Origin: Roseobacter sp.
Lineage (GTDB): Bacteria; Pseudomonadota; Alphaproteobacteria; Rhodobacterales; Rhodobacteraceae
Length of the DNA stretch: 64,000 nucleotides
Direction of reading: 5' to 3'
Assembly (NCBI GenBank): GCA_002731875.1
Contig: PCCY01000011.1
Location: forward strand, 1 to 64,000
Below, in pieces: positions 27,116 to 37,323 of the stretch (its first letter is position 1; the number at the start of each line of letters is the position of its first letter). The notes below the pieces were generated by a model. The model searched no databases. It was not told the origin of the DNA and was given only the letters and a program-made list of their open reading frames with translations. Position numbers and translations under genes: made by a program.

Positions 27116-28711
27116 ATGAAAGAAGCTTTTGGAATTGTTGATCTGTTCTCGGGTCCCGGCGGCCTTGGCGAAGGGTTCTCTGCCTGTCCGGGCGCTCAAG
27201 GTGGGTTCGAGATTGACGTCTCCGTGGAGAAGGACCCCGTGGCGCATGGAACGCTCAGGTTGCGAGCTTTCCTGCGTCGCTTTGGACCTCACTTTCCGCT
27301 GGAATACATCGATTTCATGAATTGCGGCGGTGCCGAGCCGAATTGGTCGGAGCTTTACCCTCGGGAATGGGCCGAGGCCGAGCGTGAAGCTCTGAACTTG
27401 ACGCTTGGCAAGCCGGAAACAGCAATAATCTTGGATGAACGCATTGCCGAAATCCGGAGACGGCGCGGCGATCGCGTAGTCCTCATAGGCGGCCCGCCCT
27501 GCCAAGCCTACTCGCTCGCCGGCAGGGGCCGGAAGCCAAGTGACCTCGGATACGTTGCGCATGACGAGAACCGCCACCTCCTCTATCAGGAATACATCAA
27601 CGTGCTGAAGAAGCTGCGTCCGGCCGCTTTCGTTATGGAAAATGTCAAAGGCATGCTTTCTTCGAGCATCGAGAAGCGCAAGGTCTTCGACTTGGTGACC
27701 GAGGATCTCAGTTCCGGTGGCGGTTCCGCGGAGTATGAATTGTTTCCGTTGACTGGCAGCGCAGATCTGCGCGGGCATGCTCAGCCAAGGGATTTCATTG
27801 TAGCGGCAGAGGACCATGGCGTTCCTCAGGCGCGCCATCGCGTGATCATCGTGGGCCTGAGGCGTGACCTGATATCTGCGATGGAAGAGTTCAAGCCGCC
27901 TCGGCTCGATGCAGTCTATGATCGCAACACGGTTCGCGATGTTCTTTCGGCGATGCCCGCTCTCCGAAGCGGGATAAGTCCACGCGGCGGGCATGTCGAC
28001 GATGTTGAAGAATGGAGGCGGGCAGTCGCACTCGGCGCGGCCAAGATCGCGGTGTTGCCCCATGACCTCGACGGCAAAGCGGCGCTAAAATTCGGGGAGG
28101 CTCTTCGCACGCTTGACAGGGCTCGCAAGATTACTGTCGAGAAACGCAAGGATGCGGCCGGCGGCACGAGGTTGCCGGACAGCTGCACCGACGACCTCCG
28201 TGATTGGCTGGAAGACGGTAGGTTGACCGGGCTATCGCTACACGAGACCCGCGGACACATGGTCGGCGATCTCAAACGGTATCTCTTCGCCTCCTGCTGG
28301 GCAGCCGCGACCGGCTGTTCCCCCAAGGCGGCAAATTTTCCGGATGAACTCGCCCCGAAGCACGATAATTGGAAGTCCGGCAAGTTCAACGATCGCTTCC
28401 GGGTCCAGCCTTGGGATCTCCCGTCGTCAACCGTGACTTGCCACCTATCAAAGGATGGACACTATTTCATCCACCCCGACCCCACCCAGTGTCGCAGCAT
28501 GACGGTGCGCGAGGCAGCGAGATTGCAGACCTTCCCGGACAATTATTTTTTCAGGGGCAATCGCACGCAGCAATATATCCAAGTCGGGAATGCCGTTCCA
28601 CCATTCCTCGCATCGAAGATTGCCGCTGCGTTGCATCGAGTATTGACCCAGATTTTCGACACCGCGACCCCGATCGCCGATGACGTCGAGAAGGCTGCGA
28701 TATCGGCATGA
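27116..28711 (+). CDS. DNA cytosine-5 methyltransferase of the Mza-like defence operon
   Basis: A 531-residue C5 methyltransferase. Motif I is IVDLFSGPGGLGEGF, catalytic motif IV GGPPCQAYSLAGRG, motif VI VMENVKGML, motif VIII QARHRVIIVGLR and motif X IQVGNAVPPFLAS. A target-recognition region (about 330-450) lies between VIII and IX. The start at 27116 places motif I seven residues from the N-terminus; the ribosome site is weak (GGAAA). It is the first gene of a five-gene operon and overlaps the next by four bases. It would mark self DNA or take part in target discrimination. Confidence 0.92.
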   Translation: MKEAFGIVDLFSGPGGLGEGFSACPGAQGGFEIDVSVEKDPVAHGTLRLRAFLRRFGPHFPLEYIDFMNCGGAEPNWSELYPREWAEAEREALNLTLGKPETAIILDERIAEIRRRRGDRVVLIGGPPCQAYSLAGRGRKPSDLGYVAHDENRHLLYQEYINVLKKLRPAAFVMENVKGMLSSSIEKRKVFDLVTEDLSSGGGSAEYELFPLTGSADLRGHAQPRDFIVAAEDHGVPQARHRVIIVGLRRDLISAMEEFKPPRLDAVYDRNTVRDVLSAMPALRSGISPRGGHVDDVEEWRRAVALGAAKIAVLPHDLDGKAALKFGEALRTLDRARKITVEKRKDAAGGTRLPDSCTDDLRDWLEDGRLTGLSLHETRGHMVGDLKRYLFASCWAAATGCSPKAANFPDELAPKHDNWKSGKFNDRFRVQPWDLPSSTVTCHLSKDGHYFIHPDPTQCRSMTVREAARLQTFPDNYFFRGNRTQQYIQVGNAVPPFLASKIAAALHRVLTQIFDTATPIADDVEKAAISA

Positions 28712-30195
28712 CTGATCTGCCTTGTCACGAAAAAAGTTCGTATCACGAGGTTCGGCCGAACGCCGGGGCGCTGATCGAAAGCCTCCGTGACATCGGCTAC
28801 ACGATGTCGAGCGCACTGGCCGACATCGTCGACAACTCGCTGACGGCCGACGCAACGGAGATCTCGATCAGGGTTCGATCAGACCCCGATAATGCTGCCA
28901 TCGGCATCATCGACAACGGCGTCGGGATGTCGCGATCGGAACTGCTCGAGGCGATGCGCCCCGGGTCGCGCTCGCCGACGGAAGCGCGAAACGCCGACGA
29001 TCTGGGCAGGTTCGGCCTCGGGCTGAAGACGGCGTCCTTCTCGCAATGTCGACGATTGACGGTGGTGACCCGCCGTGACGATGCCGTTTCTGTGGCAAGC
29101 TGGGATTTGGACGTTGTGGTCGCTCGGAACGCGTGGGTTGTCGAAACACGCCAGTCGGCTGAAGGCATTCGCTTCGCCGACCTGCTGAGGCACGACGGCA
29201 CGCTCATCCTCTGGGAAAAACTCGACAGGGTCGGCTTGGAGCTGGGGAGCCAGAATTTCCTGAGGATCATGGACGAGGCGTCGAAGCATCTCGAGCTGGT
29301 TTTCCACCGCTTCATGAAATCGGAGAAGGGGCGGAAGGCCGTGTCTTTCGAAGTCAATGGACGGAAACTGGTGCCGGTCGATCCGTTCGCGGAATGGCAT
29401 GACGCGACGATCAGGCAGGCGGAAGACCGCCGCGTGGTGGGTGGTGGCACAATTACGATTCAGCCCTTCATCCTTCCGCATCGCAACAAGGTCGTTTCCG
29501 AGACGGAATGGAAGAAGATGGGCCTCCGGGAAGGCCACATGAAGTCGCAGGGCTTTTATCTCTATCGGAACAGGCGTCTCATCCGGCATGCAACTTGGTT
29601 CCGGATGGCGCCGCAGCACAGGTTGACCCAGCTCGCCCGTGTGCGGATCGACATCGGCAACGAGAGCGATGCGGCGTGGAAGATTGACGTGCTCAAGGCT
29701 TCCGCAGCACCGCCGCCCGCCCTCCGAGATTATCTTAGGAGGCTGATTGAGGGTCTCGGCGGGAAGTCGAAGCGCGTCTATCGCAAGCGCGGTGCGAAGC
29801 TGACGGACGAGAATCCACTTCCGCTCTGGCAACGAACGAAGACCGACAACCGCATCAGCTACGCCTTGAACGAAAATTATCCCTCGGTCGCGGCATTTGC
29901 AGCCACTTTGACGGAAGAGCAAGAGAACGCATTCGGCGAGGTCTTGCGTCTAATTGCGGCGGGCTTGCCGGTCGAGGCGCTCTATCACGACATGGCCGAA
30001 AATTTCACGGACATCAGGCAAGAATGTCTCGACGAGATCGAGCTTCGAGCAAATGGTCGCAAATTGATCGATCAACTCCGAGAAATGGGACACGGAGACA
30101 GAGACATCGCGGCGATGATGAAGGTTGTTCCACCCTACGCGGGGAACGAGCAGGTAATCAGCGAACTCTTGGTTCAGGAAAAGGCGGCACAATGA
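28708..30195 (+). CDS. MutL/MORC-like GHKL ATPase of the Mza-like operon
   Basis: A 495-residue ATPase of the GHKL superfamily. The N-box region is MSSALADIVDNSLTA, with IIDNGVGMSR (D-x-G-x-G) and the lid/G2 motif GRFGLGLKTASFSQC. An S5-like domain follows (about 190-340), then a helical C-terminal part. Prokaryotic MutL/MORC-type ATPases linked to restriction-modification operons were described by Iyer, Abhiman and Aravind. It overlaps the methyltransferase gene and the Z1 gene, each by ATGA. It probably acts as an ATP-driven DNA clamp or conformational switch. Confidence 0.88.
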   Translation: MTDLPCHEKSSYHEVRPNAGALIESLRDIGYTMSSALADIVDNSLTADATEISIRVRSDPDNAAIGIIDNGVGMSRSELLEAMRPGSRSPTEARNADDLGRFGLGLKTASFSQCRRLTVVTRRDDAVSVASWDLDVVVARNAWVVETRQSAEGIRFADLLRHDGTLILWEKLDRVGLELGSQNFLRIMDEASKHLELVFHRFMKSEKGRKAVSFEVNGRKLVPVDPFAEWHDATIRQAEDRRVVGGGTITIQPFILPHRNKVVSETEWKKMGLREGHMKSQGFYLYRNRRLIRHATWFRMAPQHRLTQLARVRIDIGNESDAAWKIDVLKASAAPPPALRDYLRRLIEGLGGKSKRVYRKRGAKLTDENPLPLWQRTKTDNRISYALNENYPSVAAFAATLTEEQENAFGEVLRLIAAGLPVEALYHDMAENFTDIRQECLDEIELRANGRKLIDQLREMGHGDRDIAAMMKVVPPYAGNEQVISELLVQEKAAQ

Positions 30196-32900
30196 ATATC
30201 CTCACGTTGGACAACATCCGCGGCCTGGTTCGGGATTTCATGATCGAGACACATAGGGCCGAGGAAGAACTGAGGGCCGAGATCGAGAAATACGCGCCGC
30301 TCGCGCGCGCGGAGGTGACACGCGAACAACTCGACGAACTCTACGACGAAATGCGCATCCGCCACGGCGTCTTGATCGAGACCGGAGCAGCACTTGTGGC
30401 GCCCGGGTTCTCGCATTGGTTCGATGCAAGGCGGCGGCAGGAAACCAACTGGTTCTACTGGGCCCGCTATCGAACACAGCTTGCCAATTCGGGCTTTCCA
30501 GGGCCGGTGCTGGAGGCGATGAACGAGAAGACTAACCGTGTCATCGAACTTTGCGGCGATCCGCAAGCGGACGCCCCGTTCGATCGCCGCGGCATGGTGA
30601 TGGGAGATGTCCAAGCGGGCAAGACGGGCAACTATACCGCGCTCGTGAGCAAGGCGGCCGACGTCGGCTACAAGGTCATCATTGTCATCGCCGGCATCCA
30701 TGAGAACCTACGGAGCCAGACCCAGACACGCATCGACGAAGGGCTGATCGGACGGAACAGTGACATTTCACGGTTGGAAAACGTGCGGGACGACGGCCGG
30801 GTGGGCGTCGGACTAATCGATCCATCACGTGAGCCGAGTGCCATGACCACGCGCCAGGCAGATTTCCGGAAGGGGCAGGCAGATCAGCGAATTCCGCTTG
30901 TGAACATGGAAAAGGAGCCGATCGTCTTCGTCATCAAGAAGAACGCAAGCGTCCTGAAGAATTTCCTCACATGGCTGAAAGCTTTCAACCTCACACGTGG
31001 CGGCGGGACGATCAATCAACCGATGATCCTGATCGACGACGAGGCCGACAATGCCTCGATCAACGTAGCGAAGGGGCCGGAGGCGGTTTCTCGGATCAAC
31101 GGTCAAATCCGTGCACTGCTGAACCTCTTCAGCAAGAGTTCCTACGTCGCATTTACAGCCACGCCCTTCGCCAACATATTCATCGACCCAGATCTCCAGC
31201 ACGAGGAGGCTGGGCGTGACCTCTTCCCGGAACACTTTCTTATCGCGCTGGATCGACCCGGAAACTACTACGGCGCGGAGAAGGTCTTCCTGGGCGAACC
31301 CGATGAGGAAGCTGAGCGCCCTACACGCGACATCGAAGACAACGAGCCCCACTTGCCGTTGAAGTTGCCGAAGGGCCAGCAGGTCCGGGATCTTCCGGAG
31401 TCTCTGATGACGGCAATCCGGACGTTCATTGTCTCCGGAGCGATCCGTCACCTCCGCGGGCAACAAGACAAGCATCATTCCATGCTGGTGAACGTCTCGC
31501 ACCTTACGTCGGTCCAGACCGATGTGGCGAACCTCATCCGGCACCGCATCAACGAGATCATTCGTCCGGCACTGAACCTGCACTGTGCACTCCCCCCTGA
31601 CGAGGCGGAAGTCAACGCAGAAGTGGACGCGATGAGACAGGTCTTCAACGACGAGTATGTCGATACAGGAGTAGACTGGGAGGACGTATTGCCGCTTCTC
31701 GACCACGTGGCGGGACGCGCCGCTGTCTACGAGGTGAACAGCAAGTCGGGCGAGAAGCTGGAGTATCCGGAAATCAACGATCCCGAAAATGACCAGGTCA
31801 CGGCGATCGCGGTCGGAGGATATTCCCTGTCCCGAGGACTCACGCTCGAGGGTTTGACAGTCAGCTATTTCCTGAGGAATTCGAAGGCTTACGATACGCT
31901 TCTTCAGATGGCCCGCTGGTTCGGTTATCGCCCAGATTATGAAGATCTTTGCCGAGTATGGATCAAGGACGAGGCCCGTCGCTGGTATGCCCATATTGCC
32001 GAGGCATCTGAGGAACTGAGGCAGGATTTGCGCTACATGGCAGCATCCGGAGCGAGCCCGCGCGACTTTGGCCTGCGTGTCCAGCGCCATCCGTCAGCCC
32101 TGGAGGTGACGGCACGCAACAAGTCCGGAAGCGGTCAGGAAGTGATTGTCGACGTGAGCCTGTCACGCAGCCGCATCGAGACAACGGTCATTCACGACAA
32201 CGGTCCGGGCAATGAAGCCGAGGAAAACCGGCAAGCGGCGATCCGGCTCCATGACCGGCTCTCTGTCGGACCCTTCAAAATGGATGGCGAAAGCAAGCTC
32301 TCCCCTGCCGTCCCTTCCGATATCGTAAAGGAATTTCTTCAAGACTTCCGAAACCACCCGGATGCCGAACGGACTCAGACTGAGCCGGTGATCCGATACA
32401 TCGAGGAGCGCGAGGACGAGAACCTCGATGAGTGGGACGTCGTCTTTGTCGGTAGCGAAAAAGCGGATGCTGCAACTTGGGACGGCTTGGGATTCCCCAT
32501 GCGCATCCAGACCCGGACGCCAGGCGCACGCGAGGATGGCAAGGTAATCGCGACCAGCCGCCGGTTCTCATCGCGCGGGGTCGTCCGGTTCGGCATGACC
32601 GACGATGCCCTCGCGGAAGTGCGAGAGGAGGCCGCGGTCGAAGGCACGAAGAACATCGCGGACATTGCATACTTGGCAAGGCGGAGCCGACCGATACTGG
32701 CAGTTCATGTTATCGCGCTTCTTGATCGGGAAACGGGGCGATTGACTGAAGAGCCTCCAGTCACGGCGTGGACGATCGGGTTCCCGACATCAGCGAAGAA
32801 GGGGAGGACGGTGAGTTATCAGGTGAACACGATATGGTGGCAGCAGAACCGCGGCGAGATCGACGAGGAAGTGGGAGAGGCACTTGACCGGGAAGAGTGA
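30192..32900 (+). CDS. Z1-domain superfamily II helicase-like ATPase
   Basis: A 902-residue protein starting MNILTLDNIRGLVRDF, at the ATG overlapping the previous stop. Helicase-like motifs: Walker A GDVQAGKTGNYTAL (near residue 138), DEAD-type Walker B ILIDDEADNASIN, motif III AFTATPFANIFI, and motif VI LQMARWFGYRPDY within the Z1 domain. It belongs to the Z1 family found with MutL-like ATPases and AIPR proteins in defence loci. A role in DNA remodelling or translocation is inferred. The 3' end overlaps the next gene by 17 bases. Confidence 0.9.
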   Translation: MNILTLDNIRGLVRDFMIETHRAEEELRAEIEKYAPLARAEVTREQLDELYDEMRIRHGVLIETGAALVAPGFSHWFDARRRQETNWFYWARYRTQLANSGFPGPVLEAMNEKTNRVIELCGDPQADAPFDRRGMVMGDVQAGKTGNYTALVSKAADVGYKVIIVIAGIHENLRSQTQTRIDEGLIGRNSDISRLENVRDDGRVGVGLIDPSREPSAMTTRQADFRKGQADQRIPLVNMEKEPIVFVIKKNASVLKNFLTWLKAFNLTRGGGTINQPMILIDDEADNASINVAKGPEAVSRINGQIRALLNLFSKSSYVAFTATPFANIFIDPDLQHEEAGRDLFPEHFLIALDRPGNYYGAEKVFLGEPDEEAERPTRDIEDNEPHLPLKLPKGQQVRDLPESLMTAIRTFIVSGAIRHLRGQQDKHHSMLVNVSHLTSVQTDVANLIRHRINEIIRPALNLHCALPPDEAEVNAEVDAMRQVFNDEYVDTGVDWEDVLPLLDHVAGRAAVYEVNSKSGEKLEYPEINDPENDQVTAIAVGGYSLSRGLTLEGLTVSYFLRNSKAYDTLLQMARWFGYRPDYEDLCRVWIKDEARRWYAHIAEASEELRQDLRYMAASGASPRDFGLRVQRHPSALEVTARNKSGSGQEVIVDVSLSRSRIETTVIHDNGPGNEAEENRQAAIRLHDRLSVGPFKMDGESKLSPAVPSDIVKEFLQDFRNHPDAERTQTEPVIRYIEEREDENLDEWDVVFVGSEKADAATWDGLGFPMRIQTRTPGAREDGKVIATSRRFSSRGVVRFGMTDDALAEVREEAAVEGTKNIADIAYLARRSRPILAVHVIALLDRETGRLTEEPPVTAWTIGFPTSAKKGRTVSYQVNTIWWQQNRGEIDEEVGEALDREE

Positions 32901-33882
32901 CGATCCATGGTTGGGAATTTCGGCTTCGCCGCCTGGCCCGCGCTTGAATGGGCGTCTGGTTGCGGGCAGCAGGCCTTGGGAAATCTTCCGCGCGCTCGAC
33001 CACCTCGGACGACGCATCTTGTTTCTTGTCCATGCACGTGTCGCCGCCTCAGGGACGACCCTCCCCAAGATTGCAGGCGTCGACGTCGAAGCGCGGGTGA
33101 GAAGTGAAGACGACAAGGGCATCCTGTCGGTCACGTTGGAAAACGCGGACGACGCTGACATCTTCACGCGCTTCACGGATGACATCATCGAAACGGTTGC
33201 AGCTGCGCGCGACGAGGTGACGGCCGTCCAGTCCTTTGTTGGACGAACTTGGAAATGGCACTCTTTCCTGAAAGGAGGCCGGAAGCCGACACTAAGTCGA
33301 GAGGTGCAGCTGGGCCTGATTGGCGAGCTGTGGACGCTTTTGAATATCATCGCGCCCTCGAGAGGACTCAACACGGCGGTCATGGGTTGGCGGGGCTCCC
33401 AGCGTGCGCCGAAGGATTTCGAATTGTCCGACCTGTGCATCGAGTGCAAGGCGCGTGGCGCGGCTTCCCGGAACAAGGTCCGGATCACATCCGAACACCA
33501 GCTTGACGATGTGTCCGGCCATCAGTTGATCCTGCTCGTTCATACCTTTGCAACTGCGGATGAAAAGGATGCGGGAGCCCTTGATCTTTACGAGATTGTG
33601 GAACAGGTGCGCTCCGCCATTACATCGGACGCACCGCACGCTTTGAAGGCGTTCGAAGCGGCACTCGAAGATGCCGGACACGACGACACTCACCAATACG
33701 AGGTCATCGTGCTGCACAGGGCGTTCGATGCCTACCGAGTCCGAGACGGCTTTCCCAGGATAGTGCCCGGTGCCTTCCCTGATGGCCCGGTCGAGGTGGC
33801 ATATGACCTCCCTCTCGCTGACCTTAGCGCATTTCACATGAGCGAACGCGACTTCAATGGTCTGCTTGCAGGCAAGGACTGA
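32884..33882 (+). CDS. DUF4420 / PD-(D/E)XK-motif protein
   Basis: A 332-residue protein read from a TTG start preceded by GGGAGAGG. It shows the conserved GLIGELWTLL segment. The nuclease-like signature PKDFELSDLCIECKA corresponds to the D...E-x-K catalytic core of PD-(D/E)XK enzymes, near residues 178-195. This is the DUF4420 component found between Z1 and AIPR genes. It is the likely nuclease, or a nuclease-fold scaffold, of the system. It ends two bases before the AIPR gene. Confidence 0.82.
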   Translation: MTGKSDDPWLGISASPPGPRLNGRLVAGSRPWEIFRALDHLGRRILFLVHARVAASGTTLPKIAGVDVEARVRSEDDKGILSVTLENADDADIFTRFTDDIIETVAAARDEVTAVQSFVGRTWKWHSFLKGGRKPTLSREVQLGLIGELWTLLNIIAPSRGLNTAVMGWRGSQRAPKDFELSDLCIECKARGAASRNKVRITSEHQLDDVSGHQLILLVHTFATADEKDAGALDLYEIVEQVRSAITSDAPHALKAFEAALEDAGHDDTHQYEVIVLHRAFDAYRVRDGFPRIVPGAFPDGPVEVAYDLPLADLSAFHMSERDFNGLLAGKD

Positions 33883-33884
33883 CG

Positions 33885-35960
33885 ATGAGCGACGAAAATC
33901 AGTATGCAGACACCCTTCGGGAAGACATTAGACTGCTATCCGAAGCGAACGGCACCTCGATGGAGGAAGCCTTTTATGCCCGGGTGACAGACACGATTAC
34001 CGGTTCCGGGGAGATCGACGCCTTGGAGTATTTTCACCATCGGGGCACACAGCAATCCGGCATCAGGGTGGACGGCTGGGGCGGTGACCCGCGGAATTCC
34101 AAGCAGCTGACGCTTCTCGTCATTGACCATGCTGACGATCCGGACGCGCCAACTCTCACCGGCACCGAGTTGAACAGCCAGTTCAAACGTCCCCTTCGGT
34201 TTCTGAAGGCAGCGCTCGACGAGGATTGGCGAAACAGGCTCGAGGAGACGGCACCCGGTTTCGAATTGGCCGACATGATCGCCGCGCGATGGTCATCTGT
34301 GAAGAAGATACGCCTACTCCTGCTCACCGATCGCAAGCTCAGCAGCCGTGTCGATGGGCGCGAAATGACGGAGTTCATGGAGCGTCCGGTCAGCTACAGC
34401 GTATGGGACGTCACCCGTCTTGAGCGGATCGAGAGCTCTGCGATGGGGCGGGAGGACATCGTCGTCAACCTTGATCAGCATGGAGGGGCAATCCCTGTCC
34501 TTCCCGCCCATATGCCGGATTCACCTTACGAGGCATATCTTGCCGCTCTGCCGGGGCCAGTCCTTGCGTCAATCTACGACCGATGGGAGGCACGCCTCTT
34601 GGAACAGAACGTGCGCGTTTTCCTCCAGGCAAGAGGTAATGTGAACAAGGGAATCCGGAAGACCATCGAAGAAGACCCGTCGATGTTCTTCGCCTACAAC
34701 AATGGGATCACCGCCACGGCCGAGGCGGTCGAAATCGAGGAGCGGGACGGCATCCCCATGATGACCCGTCTGACGAACTTCCAGATCGTGAACGGAGGAC
34801 AGACCAGTGCTTCCATTCACGCTGCCCTGCGAAGCGGGAAGGACTTGTCGAAAATTTTTGTCCAAATGAAGCTTTCCATCGTCGATGCAGAGAAGGCCGA
34901 AAAAATCGTTCCGGATATTTCTCGGTATGCGAACAGCCAGAACAGGATCGCAGCCGCTGATTTCTTCTCGAACCATCCCTTTCACGTCCGGATGGAGGAA
35001 ATTTCGCGAAGGCTCTATGCGCCGGCGAAGGAGGGGAATTTCACACAGAGCCGCTGGTTCTACGAGCGCGCTCGCGGCCAGTTCGCGGATCGCCGCTCCA
35101 GCCTGACGCCGGCACAGCGGCGAAAATTCGACCTTGAGCATCCACGAGCGCAACTCTTCACCAAGACCGACCTCGCCAAGGCGGAGATGACTTGGCGCGG
35201 GCGGCCTGAATTAGTAAGTCTCGGAGCACAGAAAAACTTCGCCCATTTCGCCCATACCATCGGCAAAGAGTGGGATAAGCGAGATGAGACATTTTCCGAG
35301 GAATGGTTTCGCAACGCGATCTCGAAGATGATAGTCTTCAGGAAGACGGAACGCATTGTCTCCGACGCGACCGGTGCTTGGTATACGGGCGGCTTGCGTG
35401 CGAACACGGTCTGTTATGCGATCGCCAAGCTGGTCTACGACGTCGCCGAGCAAGGGCAATCTCTTGACCTTTATTTGATCTGGAACAGGCAGAGTTTGCC
35501 TGAACCTTTGATAGATGTCCTCGACCAATACGGAGAAGTCATGCACGCTCACCTTCTTTCTCCGCCAACCGGGGGAAGCAACCCTACGGAATGGGCAAAG
35601 AAAAAGGCATGTGTTGACGCGGCCATGAAGACGGAGCTCGAGTTCCGCAGTGATCTCTCGGGCGTGCTTATCGGCACTGCCGAACGGCACCAACGAACGG
35701 CGGAGGGTCGTCGCGATCAACGCGTGGTGAGCGGCATCCAAGCCCAGGCTGCCGTGGCCGAGATTGGATCGGCTGAGTGGCTCTGTCTCAGGAACTGGGT
35801 CCGAAGTTCGGGTATGCGGCTGACGCCCTCTGAAGACGGCATACTCGAGGCGGCCACTCGTCTCCGGCTGCGGCCGCTAACGGAAGCTCAATCCGCAAAG
35901 GCGATGGCCGTGATAGAGCGGGCGCGGAGCCAAGGATATCAATCGCCGGATGCTGGCTAA
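33885..35960 (+). CDS. AIPR-family abortive-infection protein
   Basis: A 691-residue protein with the AIPR signature: NVRVFLQARGNVNKGIRKTI, FFAYNNGITATAEAVE and NFQIVNGGQTSASIHAAL (about residues 240-320). AIPR proteins were first noted in phage-resistance loci and recur with Z1, MutL-like and DUF4420 proteins. The biochemical activity is not established from sequence. It is the last gene of the operon; the reverse transcriptase gene converges on it 70 bases downstream. Confidence 0.88.
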   Translation: MSDENQYADTLREDIRLLSEANGTSMEEAFYARVTDTITGSGEIDALEYFHHRGTQQSGIRVDGWGGDPRNSKQLTLLVIDHADDPDAPTLTGTELNSQFKRPLRFLKAALDEDWRNRLEETAPGFELADMIAARWSSVKKIRLLLLTDRKLSSRVDGREMTEFMERPVSYSVWDVTRLERIESSAMGREDIVVNLDQHGGAIPVLPAHMPDSPYEAYLAALPGPVLASIYDRWEARLLEQNVRVFLQARGNVNKGIRKTIEEDPSMFFAYNNGITATAEAVEIEERDGIPMMTRLTNFQIVNGGQTSASIHAALRSGKDLSKIFVQMKLSIVDAEKAEKIVPDISRYANSQNRIAAADFFSNHPFHVRMEEISRRLYAPAKEGNFTQSRWFYERARGQFADRRSSLTPAQRRKFDLEHPRAQLFTKTDLAKAEMTWRGRPELVSLGAQKNFAHFAHTIGKEWDKRDETFSEEWFRNAISKMIVFRKTERIVSDATGAWYTGGLRANTVCYAIAKLVYDVAEQGQSLDLYLIWNRQSLPEPLIDVLDQYGEVMHAHLLSPPTGGSNPTEWAKKKACVDAAMKTELEFRSDLSGVLIGTAERHQRTAEGRRDQRVVSGIQAQAAVAEIGSAEWLCLRNWVRSSGMRLTPSEDGILEAATRLRLRPLTEAQSAKAMAVIERARSQGYQSPDAG

Positions 35961-36030
35961 ATTGCAGATCGACGGCGTAGCCGAAAATCGTGCTGCACAA
36001 ACAATTGGGGAAGTCTGTCTCGCTACATCC

Positions 36031-37323
36031 TCAAAGTTTTTTCAGCTTCTCAATCTCCCGAAGCGCGACACGTTCAAAGCGCTTAATTTGCTTTGAGATT
36101 TTTTGGTCGCCGCCGAATGCGGCGGCACTGCGCCGCCCGTAGGAGGAGAAATTTCGAACGGGCCTGACACCTTCATCGTCTCGCACCTTCAAATGGGTGA
36201 AACGGCGATAAAGTCGTTTTGTATGTGCCTTAGTCGACTTTCCGGAAGCTATGTTACGCTCAGCGATCTTGCGAGTCCTGTGCATCGCCCGTCGCATCTT
36301 CCGCCACTGGCGGGCGAGTGAGCTTTCTCGAATGGCTGGTCCCGCTTCGTGTAGCGCGAAGCCAAGGTATTGCGCCGATTTCCCCGACACGGTGCCTTTG
36401 CCCGTGAAATCAGCCCTTTCGGTCTTGTGCGCCGAGATCTCCAGCTTCTCTGCCTTGATAAGATTCATTATCTTAGCTTCGGCCGCTGTGGCGTGAGCGG
36501 GGTCGCAGATCACCAAGATGTCGTCCGAATACCGTCGATACAGCGCGCCGACGCTGTCGCAGTAGGCGCGTGCAGCCGCGTCAAAGTCAATCATATAAAG
36601 GTTTGACGCTGCTGCGCTGATGGGAGTGCCCTGGGGGATTCCCCGTCGATGCCCCCTTGCCAGTTCGGGGTTTGGATGGAACTTGATGCCATTGGATTTC
36701 AATTCTTCGACGCTGGCGATCCGGTCCTGGGTCTTCTCCTTGAGCCGGGCAGAGATCGTCACGTTCGCCTTGAGTTCTTCCATGTCGACGTAATGGAAGG
36801 CGGTGATCGCCCGAAACACGCGCATCCAATGTTCAGGGAGTGACGTTACACCCAACACAGTTTTCAAACGGCGCTTCAGGAGCGTGTGGTCAAGGTTGTC
36901 GAAGAAACTGCTGACGTCGAACGCCAGAATCGTGACGGGCGCTTTGCTCTTGGCAAACGCCAGCACTTCCGCCGAGAAGTCGTAATTTCCGCGTCCGAGG
37001 GCGCGATAGGCCAAAACGTTATCAGACAGTCCTTTGGCCTCATAATGGGCGTCCAGCGACTTATTCATCTCGCTGGCGTAGAACGAAAGTATGCAGGCAT
37101 CCCGATGCGATGCATACTTGATCGGACGGTCCTTCGAGGTGATCGTCCGCGTCCCGGTCTTTGGGCACTTCTTGTAGCGCTTCTCAGACTTTGTGTAGTG
37201 CAAGAGAGGGAGGAAAGAGTGATTGAGCACGAAGTTCGGATTCATCACCTTTCTGGCAAACCTCTCGCCGACAGGAAGATCAAAATGGCGGTAGCCCCTG
37301 GACTTGAACCAATCGAGCGACAT
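36031..37323 (-). CDS. Defence-associated reverse transcriptase, DRT2-like
   Basis: A 430-residue reverse transcriptase with start MSLDWFKSRGYRHFDLP, behind AGGGGG. Motifs: RPIKYASHRDACILSFYA (RT1/2), catalytic LAFDVSSFFDNLDH (motif A), RGIPQGTPISAAASNLYM (motif B) and YRRYSDDILVIC (YxDD box). A long insert separates A and B. The N-terminus and YRRYSDD resemble DRT type 2 (unknown-group) enzymes, which copy a neighbouring non-coding RNA by rolling circle into a repeated gene. There is no maturase or HNH domain (not a group II intron) and no diversity-generating repeat. Subtype is assigned by eye. Confidence 0.75.
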   Translation of the reverse strand: MSLDWFKSRGYRHFDLPVGERFARKVMNPNFVLNHSFLPLLHYTKSEKRYKKCPKTGTRTITSKDRPIKYASHRDACILSFYASEMNKSLDAHYEAKGLSDNVLAYRALGRGNYDFSAEVLAFAKSKAPVTILAFDVSSFFDNLDHTLLKRRLKTVLGVTSLPEHWMRVFRAITAFHYVDMEELKANVTISARLKEKTQDRIASVEELKSNGIKFHPNPELARGHRRGIPQGTPISAAASNLYMIDFDAAARAYCDSVGALYRRYSDDILVICDPAHATAAEAKIMNLIKAEKLEISAHKTERADFTGKGTVSGKSAQYLGFALHEAGPAIRESSLARQWRKMRRAMHRTRKIAERNIASGKSTKAHTKRLYRRFTHLKVRDDEGVRPVRNFSSYGRRSAAAFGGDQKISKQIKRFERVALREIEKLKKL

